Shown one piece after another: positions 27,101-36,690 of a DNA stretch of 64,000 bases (the first letter of the stretch is position 1; each line of letters begins with the position of its first letter). The notes under the pieces were generated by a model that worked only from the letters and a program-made list of their open reading frames with translations, did not search any database and was not told where the DNA came from. This stretch comes from Roseovarius pelagicus (GTDB taxonomy: Bacteria; Pseudomonadota; Alphaproteobacteria; Rhodobacterales; Rhodobacteraceae), in the NCBI RefSeq assembly GCF_025639885.1, contig NZ_CP106738.1, positions 620,001-684,000 of the forward strand, written 5' to 3'. Made by a program: the position numbers and the translations under genes.

Positions 27101-27620
27101 GCACCGGACCGCCCGTGCCCGGCGGATAGATATCAATTATCCCGCCCCGAATCGCATAATCGCCCGGTTCGGTCACCGTAGGCGACTGCACGAACCCCAT
27201 CCGCACCAGAAAATCCCGCAGCGCGGCCTCGTCCACGCGGTAATTCACCTGCGCTCGGAAAACTGCATCTTTCAGGACTTCGCGCGCCGGCACCCGCTGT
27301 GTCGCCGCGTTTAGCGTCGTCAACAGCACGTATTGCCCGGGCATGCCATGTACCAGCGCGGCCAACGTTGCCATACGCGCGGCACTGATGTCGGCATTGG
27401 GCGACACACGATCGAACGGCAGACAATCCCAACCGGGAAAGGCAATCACCGGCATGTCCGGCGCAAAGAACCGTAGTGCGGCCGCCATCGCCGCGAGCCG
27501 CTTGTCGTCGCGGGCCACATGCAGCACCGACCCGCCGGACCGCGCCACTTCGTCGAGCAACAGCCGCGCATCGAAACCCTCGGGCGCTCCGCTAACGGTG
27601 ATATGGGGGCTGGATGCCAT
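24153..27620 (-). CDS. mfd: Transcription-repair coupling factor Mfd
   Basis: A 1155-residue Mfd that removes stalled RNA polymerase at DNA lesions and recruits UvrA. The N-terminal UvrB-like module has PGWDCLPFDRVSPN and GDYAIRGGIIDIYPPG. Then come the RNA-polymerase-interacting domain (GDLVVHVDHGVGRY), the RecG-like translocase with Walker A ICGDVGFGKTEVA and VIDEEQRFGVAHKE, motif III TATPIPRTLQ, and the QIRGRVGRS motif. Length is normal. ATG at 27620 begins MASSPHITV; the longer frame runs into the next gene. Confidence 0.97.
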   Translation of the reverse strand: MASSPHITVSGAPEGFDARLLLDEVARSGGSVLHVARDDKRLAAMAAALRFFAPDMPVIAFPGWDCLPFDRVSPNADISAARMATLAALVHGMPGQYVLLTTLNAATQRVPAREVLKDAVFRAQVNYRVDEAALRDFLVRMGFVQSPTVTEPGDYAIRGGIIDIYPPGTGGPVRLDLFGDVLDGIRRFDPATQRTTEKLTQIELAPVSEVILDEAAITRFRQNYRIEFGSAGTDDPLYEAVSAGRKHQGVEHWLPFFHARLETIFDYLPEATVTLDDQVTPSRIARWDSIADQYETRREALKNKARGDSVYKPVAPGLLYLDDAAWQAAVASRRVLQLSALPQATGAGVTDAGGRLGRNFAPERQQESLSLFGALKTHIDAKLGQGPILLACYSEGARERLEGLLEDEGLVGAVTVKDAGRLGKRGLHLAVWALEHGFEGPYESGRLTVIAEQDILGDRLIRAPKRRRRADNFLTEAQSLSPGDLVVHVDHGVGRYHGLEVISALGAAHECLALEYAEGARLYLPVENIELLSRFGHEEGLLDKLGGGAWQAKKARLKERIKEMADRLIRIAAERALRRAPVMEPEHHAWEAFSARFPYAETDDQLRAIEDVIADLGAGTPMDRLICGDVGFGKTEVAMRAAFVAAMSGMQVAVIAPTTLLARQHYQGFAERFRGFPISVRPLSRFVGAKEAAATREALSRGTVDIVVGTHALLAKSIRFKNLGLLVIDEEQRFGVAHKERLKALRSDVHVLTLTATPIPRTLQLSLSGVRDLSIIGTPPVDRLSIRTYVSEFDGVTIREALLREHYRGGQSFYVVPRISDLPEIEDFLTAQLPELSYVVAHGQMAAGELDSRMNAFYDGKYDVLLATTIVESGLDIPTANTMVIHRADMFGLSQLYQIRGRVGRSKTRAYAYLTTKPRMKLTPAAEKRLRVLGSLDTLGAGFTLASQDLDIRGAGNLLGEEQSGQMRDVGYELYQSMLEEAIAKIKAGEMEGLSEADSQWAPQINLGVPVLIPEEYVPDLDVRLGLYRRLSSLQTKVELEGFAAELIDRFGKLPREVNTLMLVVRIKAMCKRAGIAKLDGGPKGATIQFHNDKFASPQGLVEFIEAQKGLAKVRDNKIVVRRDWRKDSDKIKGAFAIARDLAEKVAAARKPTRK

Positions 27621-27633
27621 CAGTTTCGTACGC

Positions 27634-28161
27634 TCAGCCGCCCAACGCAGAAGAAGACATGTTCTGCCACATGCCCCAGGTCGCGGTGACAAAGATCGAC
27701 GCCATGCCGATAAGGCGGATGTAGAACCGCAGGCGTGTCAGTTGTTTGATCAGGGCTGCATCCGACAACTCCTGCCTCTGCACACGTCCCGCAGTCCCGA
27801 CTGACAACAACCACACCAGCGCCATTGGCGTGCCGAGCAGGAACACGGCCTGCGCAAACTCGCGCCCATAGACAAACCCGACCAAGAACAGGAAAGTTAA
27901 CACGAAGCCGGCAAAGCCGGTCATCAGCACGCCGGATTCCCGCGTAATATACAGGATCCGCTCACTGTTGATACGGACCATCGTTTCCATGTCTGCCGCA
28001 GGCTGGCCACCGACCCTGCCCGCTCTCAGGACCATGTCCCAAGGTACACCCAACACCCAGTGACTGGCAGAGGACCACAGAACCGCAAGGGCGACCCAGA
28101 ACCAGAGGTTGCTGAAGCTGCGCATGTCGATAAGTTCAAAAACGCTTGTGTACCAGTCCAC
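27634..28161 (-). CDS. Membrane protein, annotated in relatives as a SufBCD-associated component
   Basis: A protein of about 175 residues with four hydrophobic helices (LWFWVALAVLWSSASHWVLG, VLMTGFAGFVLTFLFLVGFVY-type, FLLGTPMALVWLLSV, LIGMASIFVTATWGM). The start VDWYTSVFELIDMRSFSNLW is strongly conserved in Rhodobacteraceae. GTG at 28161 with GAAGG upstream is chosen; the frame is open to 28215. The SufBCD label in relatives has no visible basis here, since the suf operon is 5 kb away. Function is unknown. Confidence 0.75.
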   Translation of the reverse strand: MDWYTSVFELIDMRSFSNLWFWVALAVLWSSASHWVLGVPWDMVLRAGRVGGQPAADMETMVRINSERILYITRESGVLMTGFAGFVLTFLFLVGFVYGREFAQAVFLLGTPMALVWLLSVGTAGRVQRQELSDAALIKQLTRLRFYIRLIGMASIFVTATWGMWQNMSSSALGG

Positions 28162-28286
28162 TTGGATGCCTTCAACTTCACCTGTGCCGCCCCTCTTAGC
28201 GTTGCCCGGCGGCAATTCCTACCCTTGAGATAGCGGATTTTCCGTGCCACTCAGCTAAGTGACGAAACCAGAGCGAGTTAACGCCC

Positions 28287-29285
28287 ATGCGACCGACTAT
28301 CGGCCCCTTCCCCGTCACCCGCCTGCGGCGCACCCGTCGCACGCCCGGATTGCGTGCGCTGGTCGCGGAAAATACCTTGAGTGTGGGCGATCTGATCTGG
28401 CCGGTTTTCGTACGCAGTGGCGACAACATCGAAGAACCGATACCGTCAATGCCCGGCGTGGTACGCCGCAGCGTCGACCGCGTGGTAGAAGCCGCGCGCG
28501 AAGCTGCCGATCTGGGCATTCCGGCGATCTGTCTCTTTCCCTATACCGATGCGGCAGGACGCACAGCAGACTGCGCCGAGGCTTGGAACCCCGATAACCT
28601 CAGCAACAGGGCCACACGCGCAATAAAGAGCGCCGTTCCGCAGATTGCAGTGATGACCGACGTGGCGCTCGATCCTTATTCGGATACGGGTCACGACGGC
28701 TTTGTTCGCAATGGCGACATCGTGAACGACGAAACGGTAGAGGCATTGGTCAAACAGGCGTTGGCGCAGGCCGAAGCAGGCGTCGACATTATCGGTCCGT
28801 CGGACATGATGGATGGCCGGATCGGCGCAATCCGCACCGCACTGGAGGATGCCGGGCATAACGACATCGTGCTGCTCAGCTACGCTGCCAAATACGCCAG
28901 CGCCTTTTACGGCCCCTTCCGCGATGCTGTGGGTGCCTCCGGCGCGCTCAAAGGGGACAAGCGCACCTACCAGATGGATGCCGCGAACGCGGACGAGGCA
29001 ATGCGCCTGATCGAACGTGATCTAAGCGAGGGCGCGGATATGGTGATGGTCAAACCGGGCATGCCATATCTGGATATTTGCCGCCGGGCCAAGGACATGT
29101 TCGGCGCGCCTACGTTGGCCTATCAGGTGTCGGGCGAATACGCGATGATCATGGCGGCGGCACAAAACGGCTGGATCGATGGCGACCGCGCCATGGCCGA
29201 AAGCCTGATGGCGTTCAAACGTGCAGGCTGCGACGGGATACTGACCTATTTCGCGCCGGCGATGGCCAGATTGCTGTCTGCCTGA
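28287..29285 (+). CDS. hemB: Delta-aminolevulinic acid dehydratase (porphobilinogen synthase)
   Basis: A 332-residue HemB, condensing two 5-aminolevulinates to porphobilinogen in tetrapyrrole synthesis. The active-site lysines lie in LLSYAAKYASAFYGPF and MVMVKPGMPYLD. The zinc-binding Cys triad is replaced by Asp/Gly-type residues (DVALDPYSDTGHDG), so this is the metal-independent or Mg-activated class common in alphaproteobacteria. The substrate loop FPYTDAAGRTADCAEAWNPD is intact. It stands alone; its upstream neighbour is divergent. Confidence 0.96.
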   Translation: MRPTIGPFPVTRLRRTRRTPGLRALVAENTLSVGDLIWPVFVRSGDNIEEPIPSMPGVVRRSVDRVVEAAREAADLGIPAICLFPYTDAAGRTADCAEAWNPDNLSNRATRAIKSAVPQIAVMTDVALDPYSDTGHDGFVRNGDIVNDETVEALVKQALAQAEAGVDIIGPSDMMDGRIGAIRTALEDAGHNDIVLLSYAAKYASAFYGPFRDAVGASGALKGDKRTYQMDAANADEAMRLIERDLSEGADMVMVKPGMPYLDICRRAKDMFGAPTLAYQVSGEYAMIMAAAQNGWIDGDRAMAESLMAFKRAGCDGILTYFAPAMARLLSA

Positions 29286-29412
29286 GGATACGCGCGGTAA
29301 ACTGCCCAAATATGCGTCGGCTAGTGACAGTGCAGCGCCCACAACCTATAGTGCCCCCAGATCGGTTGACGAAACAATCGGCATGATATCAGGCAACACA
29401 CAGGCACATGAC

Positions 29413-29973
29413 ATGAGCATTCTCTCCAGACGCGAATTCACGCTGGGCGCGCTTGGCGCCGCGGGCTTCACTGCCGCTTGCGGCAACGGCATCGGCAGCA
29501 CCGGCCCACAGACCATCGACGCACGCGTCGATACAACGCTCAGCTACCTTTACAACAACTATCCCAGCACACGCACATTGTCCGAGAAGTCCACCGGTAT
29601 TCTGGTGATGCCGCTGGTGACAGAGGCCGGACTGGGCATTGGCGGCGGCTATGGGCGCGGCGCGCTGCGCATCAACAACTCGACCGTCGACTATTACTCG
29701 GCCACCAAGGGCAGCGTCGGCCTTCAGATCGGCGCGCAGCAATTTGCGCATGTGCTGTTCTTTATGACCGAAGACGCGCTGTCGCGGTTCCGTCGCTCCT
29801 CTGGTTGGGCGGCCGGCGCGGACATCGAATACGTGTTCAAGGACGTGGCCGAAAACCTGCGCGCCGAAACGACCACCTCGGTCGCGCCGGTCGTCGCTGT
29901 GATCTTTGGTCAGGCCGGCCTGCTGGCTGGCGTGTCACTGGAAGGCATGAAATATTCGCGGATCATCCCCTGA
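29413..29973 (+). CDS. YSC84/SYLF-domain lipoprotein with Tat-like signal
   Basis: A 186-residue protein. It opens with SRREFTLGALGAAGFTAAC, a twin-arginine signal ending in a lipobox, so it is likely a Tat-exported lipoprotein. The rest is a SYLF (YSC84) domain: GILVMPLVTEAGLGIGGGYGRGAL, STVDYYSATKGSVGLQIGAQ and TSVAPVVAVIFGQAGLLAGVSLEG. SYLF domains bind lipids in eukaryotes, while the bacterial role is unclear. An in-frame ATG at 29383 would hide the signal and is rejected. It stands alone downstream of hemB. Confidence 0.88.
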   Translation: MSILSRREFTLGALGAAGFTAACGNGIGSTGPQTIDARVDTTLSYLYNNYPSTRTLSEKSTGILVMPLVTEAGLGIGGGYGRGALRINNSTVDYYSATKGSVGLQIGAQQFAHVLFFMTEDALSRFRRSSGWAAGADIEYVFKDVAENLRAETTTSVAPVVAVIFGQAGLLAGVSLEGMKYSRIIP

Positions 29974-29992
29974 CGCGCTGCGATGTCGTTTT

Positions 29993-30019
29993 TGCGGGCC
30001 GACTGTACGTCGGCCCGCA
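29993..30019. terminator. Perfect 11-bp hairpin between convergent genes
   Basis: TGCGGGCCGAC and GTCGGCCCGCA pair perfectly around TGTAC. It lies 20 bases after the SYLF gene and 22 bases beyond the convergent usg stop, a good place for a bidirectional terminator. T tracts are on the wrong side for a classic one (GTTTTT precedes on the plus strand). Confidence 0.55.
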
Positions 30020-30041
30020 GTGGTCTGTCGGCATTCCACGC

Positions 30042-30311
30042 TCAGTGCAGCGTGAACTCTCCCACCACATTGCGCCACTCTCCCGGCGCGATCATCTTGC
30101 GGTGGTTGAAACGCACTGAATGCAGCGGTCCTTCAATCTCGCGCTGCCAATATTCGATAAATTCGAACAGGCGCGGGTGATCCGGTGCCACGTCGTATTC
30201 CTGCCAGACAAAGCTGTTGAGGACGTGCACATAGTCGGGCATGCCATAGAAAAATTCCGCCGTGGTCAGCCCATACCCTTTCAGCATCATTTCTGTCTCG
30301 GACATTGTCAT
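30042..30311 (-). CDS. usg: Usg family protein
   Basis: An 89-residue soluble protein matching the Usg family (LKGYGLTTAEFFYGMPDYVHVLNSFVWQEYD interrupted here; LFEFIEYWQREIEGPLHSV and HRKMIAPGEWRNV follow). Usg proteins are small and conserved in alphaproteobacteria; the name comes from a gene upstream of trpF, but no activity is established. ATG at 30311 follows GGAGCAGAGAC. The open frame upstream runs antisense into the gyrA promoter and start and is not coding. Confidence 0.88.
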   Translation of the reverse strand: MTMSETEMMLKGYGLTTAEFFYGMPDYVHVLNSFVWQEYDVAPDHPRLFEFIEYWQREIEGPLHSVRFNHRKMIAPGEWRNVVGEFTLH

Positions 30312-30501
30312 GTCTCTGCTCCTTTTCTGCCTCGTAAAACAATGATGCAGAAAATAAATTACTTTACAATGAAAACAGTGTGTTAGCAGTGTCTTTCCGT
30401 GGCTGCCAGACAGGTCGGCTTTGCGGGATTGCACCCAATATCCGCCCTCTGATATACCTTTCCCCACAAGATATAGAAATCCGCGATGATTGAGGTTCAA
30501 G

Positions 30502-33270
30502 TTGACCGATACGCCACAAACCCCTGAAGATACGGAAGAAAATACACCGGAACGTCCACAGTACGACGGACCGACGGTGTCCATCTCCGACGAGATGAAG
30601 ACTTCGTATCTCGATTACGCAATGTCGGTGATCGTCAGCCGTGCGATTCCCGATTTGCGTGACGGGCTAAAACCGGTGCATCGGCGCATCCTTTATGCGA
30701 TGCACGAAACCACCAACACGCATGATAAACCGTACCGCAAATCGGCGCGCCCTGTCGGTGATGTGATGGGTAAATATCACCCGCATGGCGACAGCGCGAT
30801 TTATGATGCGTTGGTGCGCATGGCGCAGGATTTCTCGATGTCGCTGCCGCTTCTGGACGGTCAGGGCAACTTTGGCTCGATGGATGGCGATAACGCCGCC
30901 GCGATGCGCTATACCGAAGTGCGCATGGCCAAGGTTGCAGGCTACCTGCTGGCCGACATCGACAAGGACACGGTCAACTTTCAGCCGAACTATGATGGCA
31001 AGGATCGCGAACCGACGGTTCTGCCCTCTCGTTTCCCGAATATGCTGGTCAATGGCGCAGGCGGCATCGCCGTCGGTATGGCCACCAATATCCCGCCGCA
31101 CAATCTGGGCGAGGTGATCACCGCGACACTGGCGCTGATCGACGACCCCGATCTCAGTTCGGAACAACTGATCGAGTACATCCCCGGCCCTGATTTCCCG
31201 ACGGGTGGGATCATGCTGGGCAGTTCCGGCGCGCGAAAGGCCTATCTGGAGGGGCGCGGCAGTGTCATCGTACGGGCGAAAACCCGTGTCGAGGAACTGC
31301 GCAAAGACCGCTGGGCGATCATCATCGACGAAATCCCCTATCAGGTGAACAAGGCCACCATGATCGAGAGGATCGCCGAAACCGCCCGCGACAAGAAAAT
31401 CGAGGGCATCGCCCACGTACAGGACGAATCCGATCGTAACGGCGTGCGTGTCGTTATTGAGCTGAAGCGGGACGCGACCGCCGAAGTGGTGCTGAACCAA
31501 CTCTTCCGCTTTACGCCGATGCAAACCTATTTCGGCTGTAACATGCTGGCCCTTAACGGTGGTCGCCCCGAGCAGCTGACCCTGCGCCGGTTCCTCACTT
31601 CCTTCATTACGTTCCGCGAAGAGGTGATCACGCGCCGCACCGCCTATGAATTGCGCCGTGCCCGCGAACGCAGCCACATCCTGTGTGGTCTGGCCGTCGC
31701 TGTCAGCAATGTCGACGAAGTTGTTGCCACCATCCGCTCCTCTGCCGATGCCGCCGAAGCGCGCGAGAAGCTGATGACCCGTCGCTGGCCTGCGGGTGAT
31801 ATTCTGGAATACATCGCGCTGATCGACGATCCCACGCACCGCGCCAACGAGGACGGCACCTATAACCTGTCTGAAACGCAGGCACGCGCGATTCTGGAGC
31901 TGCGGTTGCAGCGCCTCACCCAGATCGGCGTTAAGGAAGTCACCGACGAACTGCAAGAGCTGGCCGCGAAGATCAAAGATTATCTCGCCATCCTCGCCAG
32001 CCGCGAACGCGTCATGCAGATTATGACCGACGAACTGGCAGAAGTACGCGATCTCTTCGCCGTTCCGCGCCGCACCGAAATTGTCGACTGGTCTGGCGAC
32101 ATGGATGACGAAGATCTGATCGAGCGCGAGGACATGGTCGTGACCGTGACCTCTGGTGGGTACATCAAACGTACCGCTCTGGCAGATTTCCGTGCGCAAA
32201 AGCGCGGCGGCAAGGGTGTCGGTGGCATGGCGACCAAGGAAGAGGACGTGGTCACCACTCTCTTTGTCGCCAACACGCATACCCAGCTGTTGTTCTTCAC
32301 CACGGATGGGATGGTCTACAAGCTCAAGACATGGCGCCTGCCCCAAGGGGGACGCACGTCCAAGGGCAAGGCGATCGTGAACATCCTGCCGATCCCGTCA
32401 GGCGTCAGTATCGCGGCGATCATGCCGGTGGACCGGGACGAGGCCGAATGGGACGATCTTCAAGTCGTCTTTGCCACTTCGGCGGGTACCGTGCGGCGCA
32501 ACAAGCTGTCGGATTTCACCAATGTGAAATCCAACGGCAAGATCGCAATGAAGTTCGAAGGCGAGCATGAAGGCACCACGCTGATCAATGCGCGCATCGC
32601 CTCGAATGATGACGACGTCATGCTTGTCACGTCATCTGGGCGGGCGATCCGCTTTCTTGCGACGGATGTGCGGGTATTCAACAGCCGCGCGTCGGTCGGG
32701 GTGCGCGGCATTCGGTTGACCGGGGATGACAGCGTTGTTTCGATGTCCATCATCCGCCATTTCGATACTGACGCTGACGAACGCGCCGCCTACCTGAAAA
32801 TGCGGCGCGCGATGGCAGGGCTGGCCGATGACGCCGAGGGCACTGACGACGAAGGTGGCGACGCCAATGCGCCTCTCACCCAAGAACGTTATGCTGCAAT
32901 GTCGGCTGCCGAAAACCTGATCCTGACGATCACCGCACAAGGCGCGGGCAAGCTCAGTTCGTCACATGATTATCCGCTGCGCGGACGCGGCGGCATGGGC
33001 GTGCAGGCAATGGACAAGGCAATGCGCGGCGGTGATCTGGTCGCCTCCTTCCCTGTCGATCTGGGGGATCAGATCATGCTGGCCACCTCCAAAGGACAGT
33101 CAATCCGTGTGCCCGTTGATGGTATTTCGTTCCGGTCGCGGAATGCGGGTGGCGTCAAGGTGTTCAACACCGGCAAGGGTGAATTGGTCGTCAGCGTCGC
33201 ATGGATCGCGGACCAGGGCGACGAGGCAGAAGATGCCGAAAACGTGGCTCCAGACACCGGAACCCCGTAG
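30502..33270 (+). CDS. gyrA: DNA gyrase subunit A
   Basis: A 922-residue GyrA that breaks and rejoins DNA with GyrB. The quinolone region [20 protein letters not shown] is wild-type-like (Ser and Asp at the usual resistance positions appear as S and Y/D of the HGDSAIYD block). The catalytic Tyr lies in [11 protein letters not shown], and the GyrA box [10 protein letters not shown] in the beta-pinwheel domain is present. The start is taken as TTG at 30502 ([11 protein letters not shown]), with GAGG seven bases upstream; TTG at 30490 is also possible. An acidic insert (EGTDDEGGD) in the C-terminal domain is typical of alphaproteobacteria. Confidence 0.97.
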   Translation: MTDTPQTPEDTEENTPERPQYDGPTVSISDEMKTSYLDYAMSVIVSRAIPDLRDGLKPVHRRILYAMHETTNTHDKPYRKSARPVGDVMGKYHPHGDSAIYDALVRMAQDFSMSLPLLDGQGNFGSMDGDNAAAMRYTEVRMAKVAGYLLADIDKDTVNFQPNYDGKDREPTVLPSRFPNMLVNGAGGIAVGMATNIPPHNLGEVITATLALIDDPDLSSEQLIEYIPGPDFPTGGIMLGSSGARKAYLEGRGSVIVRAKTRVEELRKDRWAIIIDEIPYQVNKATMIERIAETARDKKIEGIAHVQDESDRNGVRVVIELKRDATAEVVLNQLFRFTPMQTYFGCNMLALNGGRPEQLTLRRFLTSFITFREEVITRRTAYELRRARERSHILCGLAVAVSNVDEVVATIRSSADAAEAREKLMTRRWPAGDILEYIALIDDPTHRANEDGTYNLSETQARAILELRLQRLTQIGVKEVTDELQELAAKIKDYLAILASRERVMQIMTDELAEVRDLFAVPRRTEIVDWSGDMDDEDLIEREDMVVTVTSGGYIKRTALADFRAQKRGGKGVGGMATKEEDVVTTLFVANTHTQLLFFTTDGMVYKLKTWRLPQGGRTSKGKAIVNILPIPSGVSIAAIMPVDRDEAEWDDLQVVFATSAGTVRRNKLSDFTNVKSNGKIAMKFEGEHEGTTLINARIASNDDDVMLVTSSGRAIRFLATDVRVFNSRASVGVRGIRLTGDDSVVSMSIIRHFDTDADERAAYLKMRRAMAGLADDAEGTDDEGGDANAPLTQERYAAMSAAENLILTITAQGAGKLSSSHDYPLRGRGGMGVQAMDKAMRGGDLVASFPVDLGDQIMLATSKGQSIRVPVDGISFRSRNAGGVKVFNTGKGELVVSVAWIADQGDEAEDAENVAPDTGTP

Positions 33271-33299
33271 ATTATGCCCGCCTATCGTTGAGAAACTGC

Positions 33300-33333
33300 A
33301 TTCGCCCTGTTTTTACCACAAATTGGGGCGAAT
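33300..33333. terminator. Inverted repeat downstream of gyrA
   Basis: ATTCGCCC and GGGCGAAT form perfect 8-bp arms around 18 bases, 30 bases after the gyrA stop. No T tract follows. It may be a weak terminator or a regulatory dyad ahead of the next gene. Confidence 0.35.
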
Positions 33334-33393
33334 TCCGCCTGCTTGGAAATGCAACCTGAACCTGTAACGGCCCATGGCTACAGTTCAGAGTGT

Positions 33394-33990
33394 ATGCGAG
33401 TTCGGAAATTGGCAGATAAAACAACGGGACCAACCGCAGTGACCCAACATGATGAAGCCTGGTTCAATCAAACCGGACGTAACCTGATCCGCATCGTGAT
33501 CGGCTCCTACTTCGCCGCCGTCGCGCTCGATTTTTCGGCGGGTGTCGATCCTGCCGCGCTCTTCGCGCCGGTAATGCCTTATGCGGTGGCCGATCTGGTC
33601 GGCTCGTCACTCCTGCTCGCCGCCGCGATCGGCTACGTATTGGGCGCAGGGTTGCGCCTGTCGGCTCTGTCACTGGCAGTGTTCGTCATCAGTTCGACGT
33701 TGGTGCAGAATTTCGTCAGCTTTTCCCCCAGCAACATCTCCGGCTTCTGGCGCGATTTGGCCATGGTCTGCGCCGTCCTGAGTGCCTATGCCAACCAGAC
33801 CAACCGCAACGAAATTGCTGTGATTACCCCGCGCCCCCGGCCGATCCGTCCACGTCGTATCAGCATCGCCGCACGCACGGACCGCCCCGAAGTCATCCAG
33901 CCCGAGGTTGCATCCCCCGAAGCGCCGCTGATCTTTTCGCATCACACTTCGGGAAGAAGCCCTGCGCGCAAGATCGGTATCGCCGGTTAA
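33394..33990 (+). CDS. Small integral membrane protein, DoxX-like in outline
   Basis: About 198 residues. Four hydrophobic segments (NLIRIVIGSYFAAVALDF, AVADLVGSSLLLAAAIGYVLG, LRLSALSLAVFVISSTLV, FWRDLAMVCAVLSAYA) lie in the first 120, then a basic, Pro/Arg-rich cytosolic tail (RPRPIRPRRISIAAR). The helix pattern resembles DoxX/DoxD family proteins, but similarity is weak. GTG at 33439 (VTQHDEAWFNQTG) is a plausible alternative start. It converges on the carboxypeptidase gene and overlaps its end by four bases. Confidence 0.68.
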   Translation: MRVRKLADKTTGPTAVTQHDEAWFNQTGRNLIRIVIGSYFAAVALDFSAGVDPAALFAPVMPYAVADLVGSSLLLAAAIGYVLGAGLRLSALSLAVFVISSTLVQNFVSFSPSNISGFWRDLAMVCAVLSAYANQTNRNEIAVITPRPRPIRPRRISIAARTDRPEVIQPEVASPEAPLIFSHHTSGRSPARKIGIAG

Positions 33991-35474
33991 GCCGGGTAAA
34001 GTTCGCCAAACTTCTGTTCGAGATAGGCCAGTAAGGGCGCTTCTGTCGGTGCCGCGCCCGTGGCTTGGGTGATCAGATCGCGCGGCTGCATCAACCCGCC
34101 ATACCGCTGCACATTCTCGCGCAGCCATTCGGTCGCCGGGTCCAGCCGACCTTGGGACAGGTGTGCATCCAGATCAGGCACTGCGACACGCAAGGCCTCA
34201 TGCAGACACCCGGCATAGACATTGCCCAGCGTATATGTCGGGAAATACCCGAACAAACCGACCGACCAATGCACATCCTGCAAACACCCATCCGACGGGC
34301 GCGCCACCGGATACCCGAAATCGGCGGCAAAGCGGTCATTCCACGCCGCTTCCAGATCGCGCGCCTGCAAGTCGCCGGAAATCAGCGCGCGTTCCAGATC
34401 ATATCGCAGCAGAACATGCAGGTTGTATTGCACTTCATCCGCCTCGGTCCGGATAAACCCGCGCCCCAGCGCATTTACCACGCCATAGAACGCGTCCGCG
34501 TCCGCCACGCCAAAATCACCAAATGCATAACGCATCTCGGTATACAGCCAGCCGGTCAGGGCCCGACTGCGCCCCAGTTGATTTTCGTAGATGCGGCTTT
34601 GGCTCTCGTGGACGCCCATCGACACACCACGCCCCAATGGGGTCAGGGCATAGGTCGGGTCGATCGCCTGCTCATAACAGGCATGACCGACCTCGTGGAT
34701 CGTGGAATAGATGCAGTTGAACGGATCACTCTCGGACGTGCGTGTGGTGATGCGCACATCACTGCCCGACCCGCTGGAAAACGGATGCACCGCCTTGTCC
34801 AGCCGCCCGCGCGCCATGTCATAGCCAAAGGTTTTGGCCAGTTTGCGCGCCAGCTTCATCTGCTTGTTGGGCGCAAATCGCCCCTCCAGTGCCGCGCGCC
34901 GCCCAGCCTGTTGCAGCGCCTGCTCGCGCAGGGCCACCAAACGCGGGCGCAGCGCACTGAACATGGCATCCAGATCGGTGGCCTTTGCTCCCGGCTCGTA
35001 ATCATCCAACAACGCGTCATAGATATCGCCGCCCGCCGCCAGTGCCGCGCCTTCCTCGCGCTTAAGCGCGATAATCTCGGCCAAAACGGGTGCAAAGGTG
35101 GCGAAATCATCCGCTGCGCGGGCCTCGGCCCATTGTCCCTGTGCCAGTGCCGCCTGTCGAGCGATCGCCGCCGCCAGATCGCCGGGCACCCGCATCGCGC
35201 GTGCATGATCGCGGCGAATATGGCGTAGCTGCGCGCGCGCCGTATCATCGACAGCTTCTGCCTCCGCAGCTTCCAGCCACTCCCCAATACGCGGGTCAAT
35301 TCTGCGAGCGTGCAGCACCGACTGCATCGCGCCGCTTTCTTCGGCCCGTTGCGCGGCCGCCCCGCGAGGCATTACCGTTTCCTGATCCCAGCCCAGACGC
35401 CCGGCAACCTGCGACAGCGCCTCTGTCTCGCGCTGAAACGCCATCAACTCTGCAAACGATGTCATGTCACTCAT
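33987..35474 (-). CDS. Carboxypeptidase Taq (M32 family metallopeptidase)
   Basis: A 495-residue zinc carboxypeptidase. The HExxH site appears as TIHEVGHACYEQ, and the third-ligand region is HESQSRIYENQLGRS. The conserved DVHWSVGLFGYFPTYTLGN block near the C-terminus is clear. It acts in the cytosol, trimming C-terminal residues from peptides. The start ATG at 35474 overlaps the heme A synthase stop by four bases, so the two unrelated genes are co-translated. Confidence 0.95.
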   Translation of the reverse strand: MSDMTSFAELMAFQRETEALSQVAGRLGWDQETVMPRGAAAQRAEESGAMQSVLHARRIDPRIGEWLEAAEAEAVDDTARAQLRHIRRDHARAMRVPGDLAAAIARQAALAQGQWAEARAADDFATFAPVLAEIIALKREEGAALAAGGDIYDALLDDYEPGAKATDLDAMFSALRPRLVALREQALQQAGRRAALEGRFAPNKQMKLARKLAKTFGYDMARGRLDKAVHPFSSGSGSDVRITTRTSESDPFNCIYSTIHEVGHACYEQAIDPTYALTPLGRGVSMGVHESQSRIYENQLGRSRALTGWLYTEMRYAFGDFGVADADAFYGVVNALGRGFIRTEADEVQYNLHVLLRYDLERALISGDLQARDLEAAWNDRFAADFGYPVARPSDGCLQDVHWSVGLFGYFPTYTLGNVYAGCLHEALRVAVPDLDAHLSQGRLDPATEWLRENVQRYGGLMQPRDLITQATGAAPTEAPLLAYLEQKFGELYPA

Positions 35475-36616
35475 CCTCGCACCGATTGCGCCTGTGGATA
35501 GCGACTATGGAACCTTGCACGTAGAATCAGAACCCATAACACCACGGCCAGCAGTTGATGCACGATGGCCACCTGCCACGGCGCGGCTGTCAGCACGGTA
35601 AAGATGCCCATGCCAATCTGCGCCAACAGCGCGATAAAGCCCGCATTAAACGCGGCCCTTGTGGCGCGATTGGCGCTGCGACGCCCCCGCAGCCAGACCA
35701 TCGCAGAGAATGCAAACAGCAAATAGCCTGTCATCCGGTGGATGAATTGCACGGTCGCGGGGTTTTCAAAGAAGTTGCGCCACCATGGCTCGATCACCAT
35801 CATCTGCGGCGGCACCAGCCCCCCGGCCATCAATGGCCAGTCGGTAAACGACCGCCCGGCGTCGATACCCGCCACCAGCGCACCGATGAGGATTTGCAGA
35901 AACGCAAAATGCATCCATCCGGTCGACAGGCTGAACAGCTTTGCCTCATGCCCGCGTCGGGCCTGCGTCAGCTCGCGTTCCGGCCGCGCCAACAACATCG
36001 CATACCATGCGATGAAACCAAGGATGACAAATGCCAGCCCCAGATGAACCGCCAACCGATAAGAGGCGACATCGGTGCGCTCGCCCGACAGGCCTGAACT
36101 GACCATCCACCAGCCGATTGCCCCCTGCAATCCGCCCAACGCACCCAACAGCAATAGCCGCCCGGTCCAGCCTGCCGGTATCTTACGTGCGATCAGAAAA
36201 CCCGCGAAACCCAGCGCCCAGACCAGCCCGATCACCCGACCCAACTGTCGATGGCCCCATTCCCACCAGTAAATCACCTTGAAACCGGCAAGCGTCATAT
36301 CGTTGTTTTCGATCTGAAACTCGGGGATCTGCTGATATTTGTCGAATTCCGCCTGCCAGCCTGCCTCGGACATCGGCGGCAGCGCGCCGGTGACAGGTTT
36401 CCATTCGGTAATCGACAGCCCACTGTCGGTCAGCCGGGTCAGTCCACCCACCGCGATCATCAGCACCACCATGGCAAAGAGCACGAACAGCCACAGCCGG
36501 ATCGCGCCACGCGCACCCCCGCGCCCCCGGTCGATCATTCCGCCCTTGGGCGTATCGACCGCGCGTTGCGGCGCGCTTTCACCGACCTCTTCGAATAGCT
36601 TGCGTTTCTGGCTCAT
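35471..36616 (-). CDS. ctaA: Heme A synthase (COX15/CtaA)
   Basis: A 381-residue inner-membrane protein with about eight helices, converting heme O to heme A for aa3-type oxidases. Signature blocks are GGLTRLTDSGLSITEWKPVTG, WWEWGHRQLGRVIG and VQFIHRMTGYLLF, with heme-binding His residues. The 45-residue cytosolic N-terminus (SQKRKLFEEVGESAP) is typical of the alphaproteobacterial form. It is followed by and overlaps the M32 peptidase gene. Confidence 0.95.
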   Translation of the reverse strand: MSQKRKLFEEVGESAPQRAVDTPKGGMIDRGRGGARGAIRLWLFVLFAMVVLMIAVGGLTRLTDSGLSITEWKPVTGALPPMSEAGWQAEFDKYQQIPEFQIENNDMTLAGFKVIYWWEWGHRQLGRVIGLVWALGFAGFLIARKIPAGWTGRLLLLGALGGLQGAIGWWMVSSGLSGERTDVASYRLAVHLGLAFVILGFIAWYAMLLARPERELTQARRGHEAKLFSLSTGWMHFAFLQILIGALVAGIDAGRSFTDWPLMAGGLVPPQMMVIEPWWRNFFENPATVQFIHRMTGYLLFAFSAMVWLRGRRSANRATRAAFNAGFIALLAQIGMGIFTVLTAAPWQVAIVHQLLAVVLWVLILRARFHSRYPQAQSVRG

Positions 36617-36690
36617 CGGGCTGCTCCCTGCCTAGTCTTGGGCCTCATTGATCGCAGCGTAATGCGCGCCTGCCCCCCCTTCAAGCGCAC

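Noticed and set aside
30490..30501. gyrA starting at the earlier TTG (30490)
   Set aside because: GAGG overlaps that region and is well spaced only for TTG at 30502.
30667..32346. 559-codon open frame antisense to gyrA
   Set aside because: It mirrors the high-GC coding frame of gyrA, has no ribosome site or family likeness, and such shadows are expected opposite long GC-rich genes.
34065..35228. 387-codon open frame opposite the carboxypeptidase gene
   Set aside because: Antisense shadow; composition rich in Arg, Gln and His with no recognisable motif.
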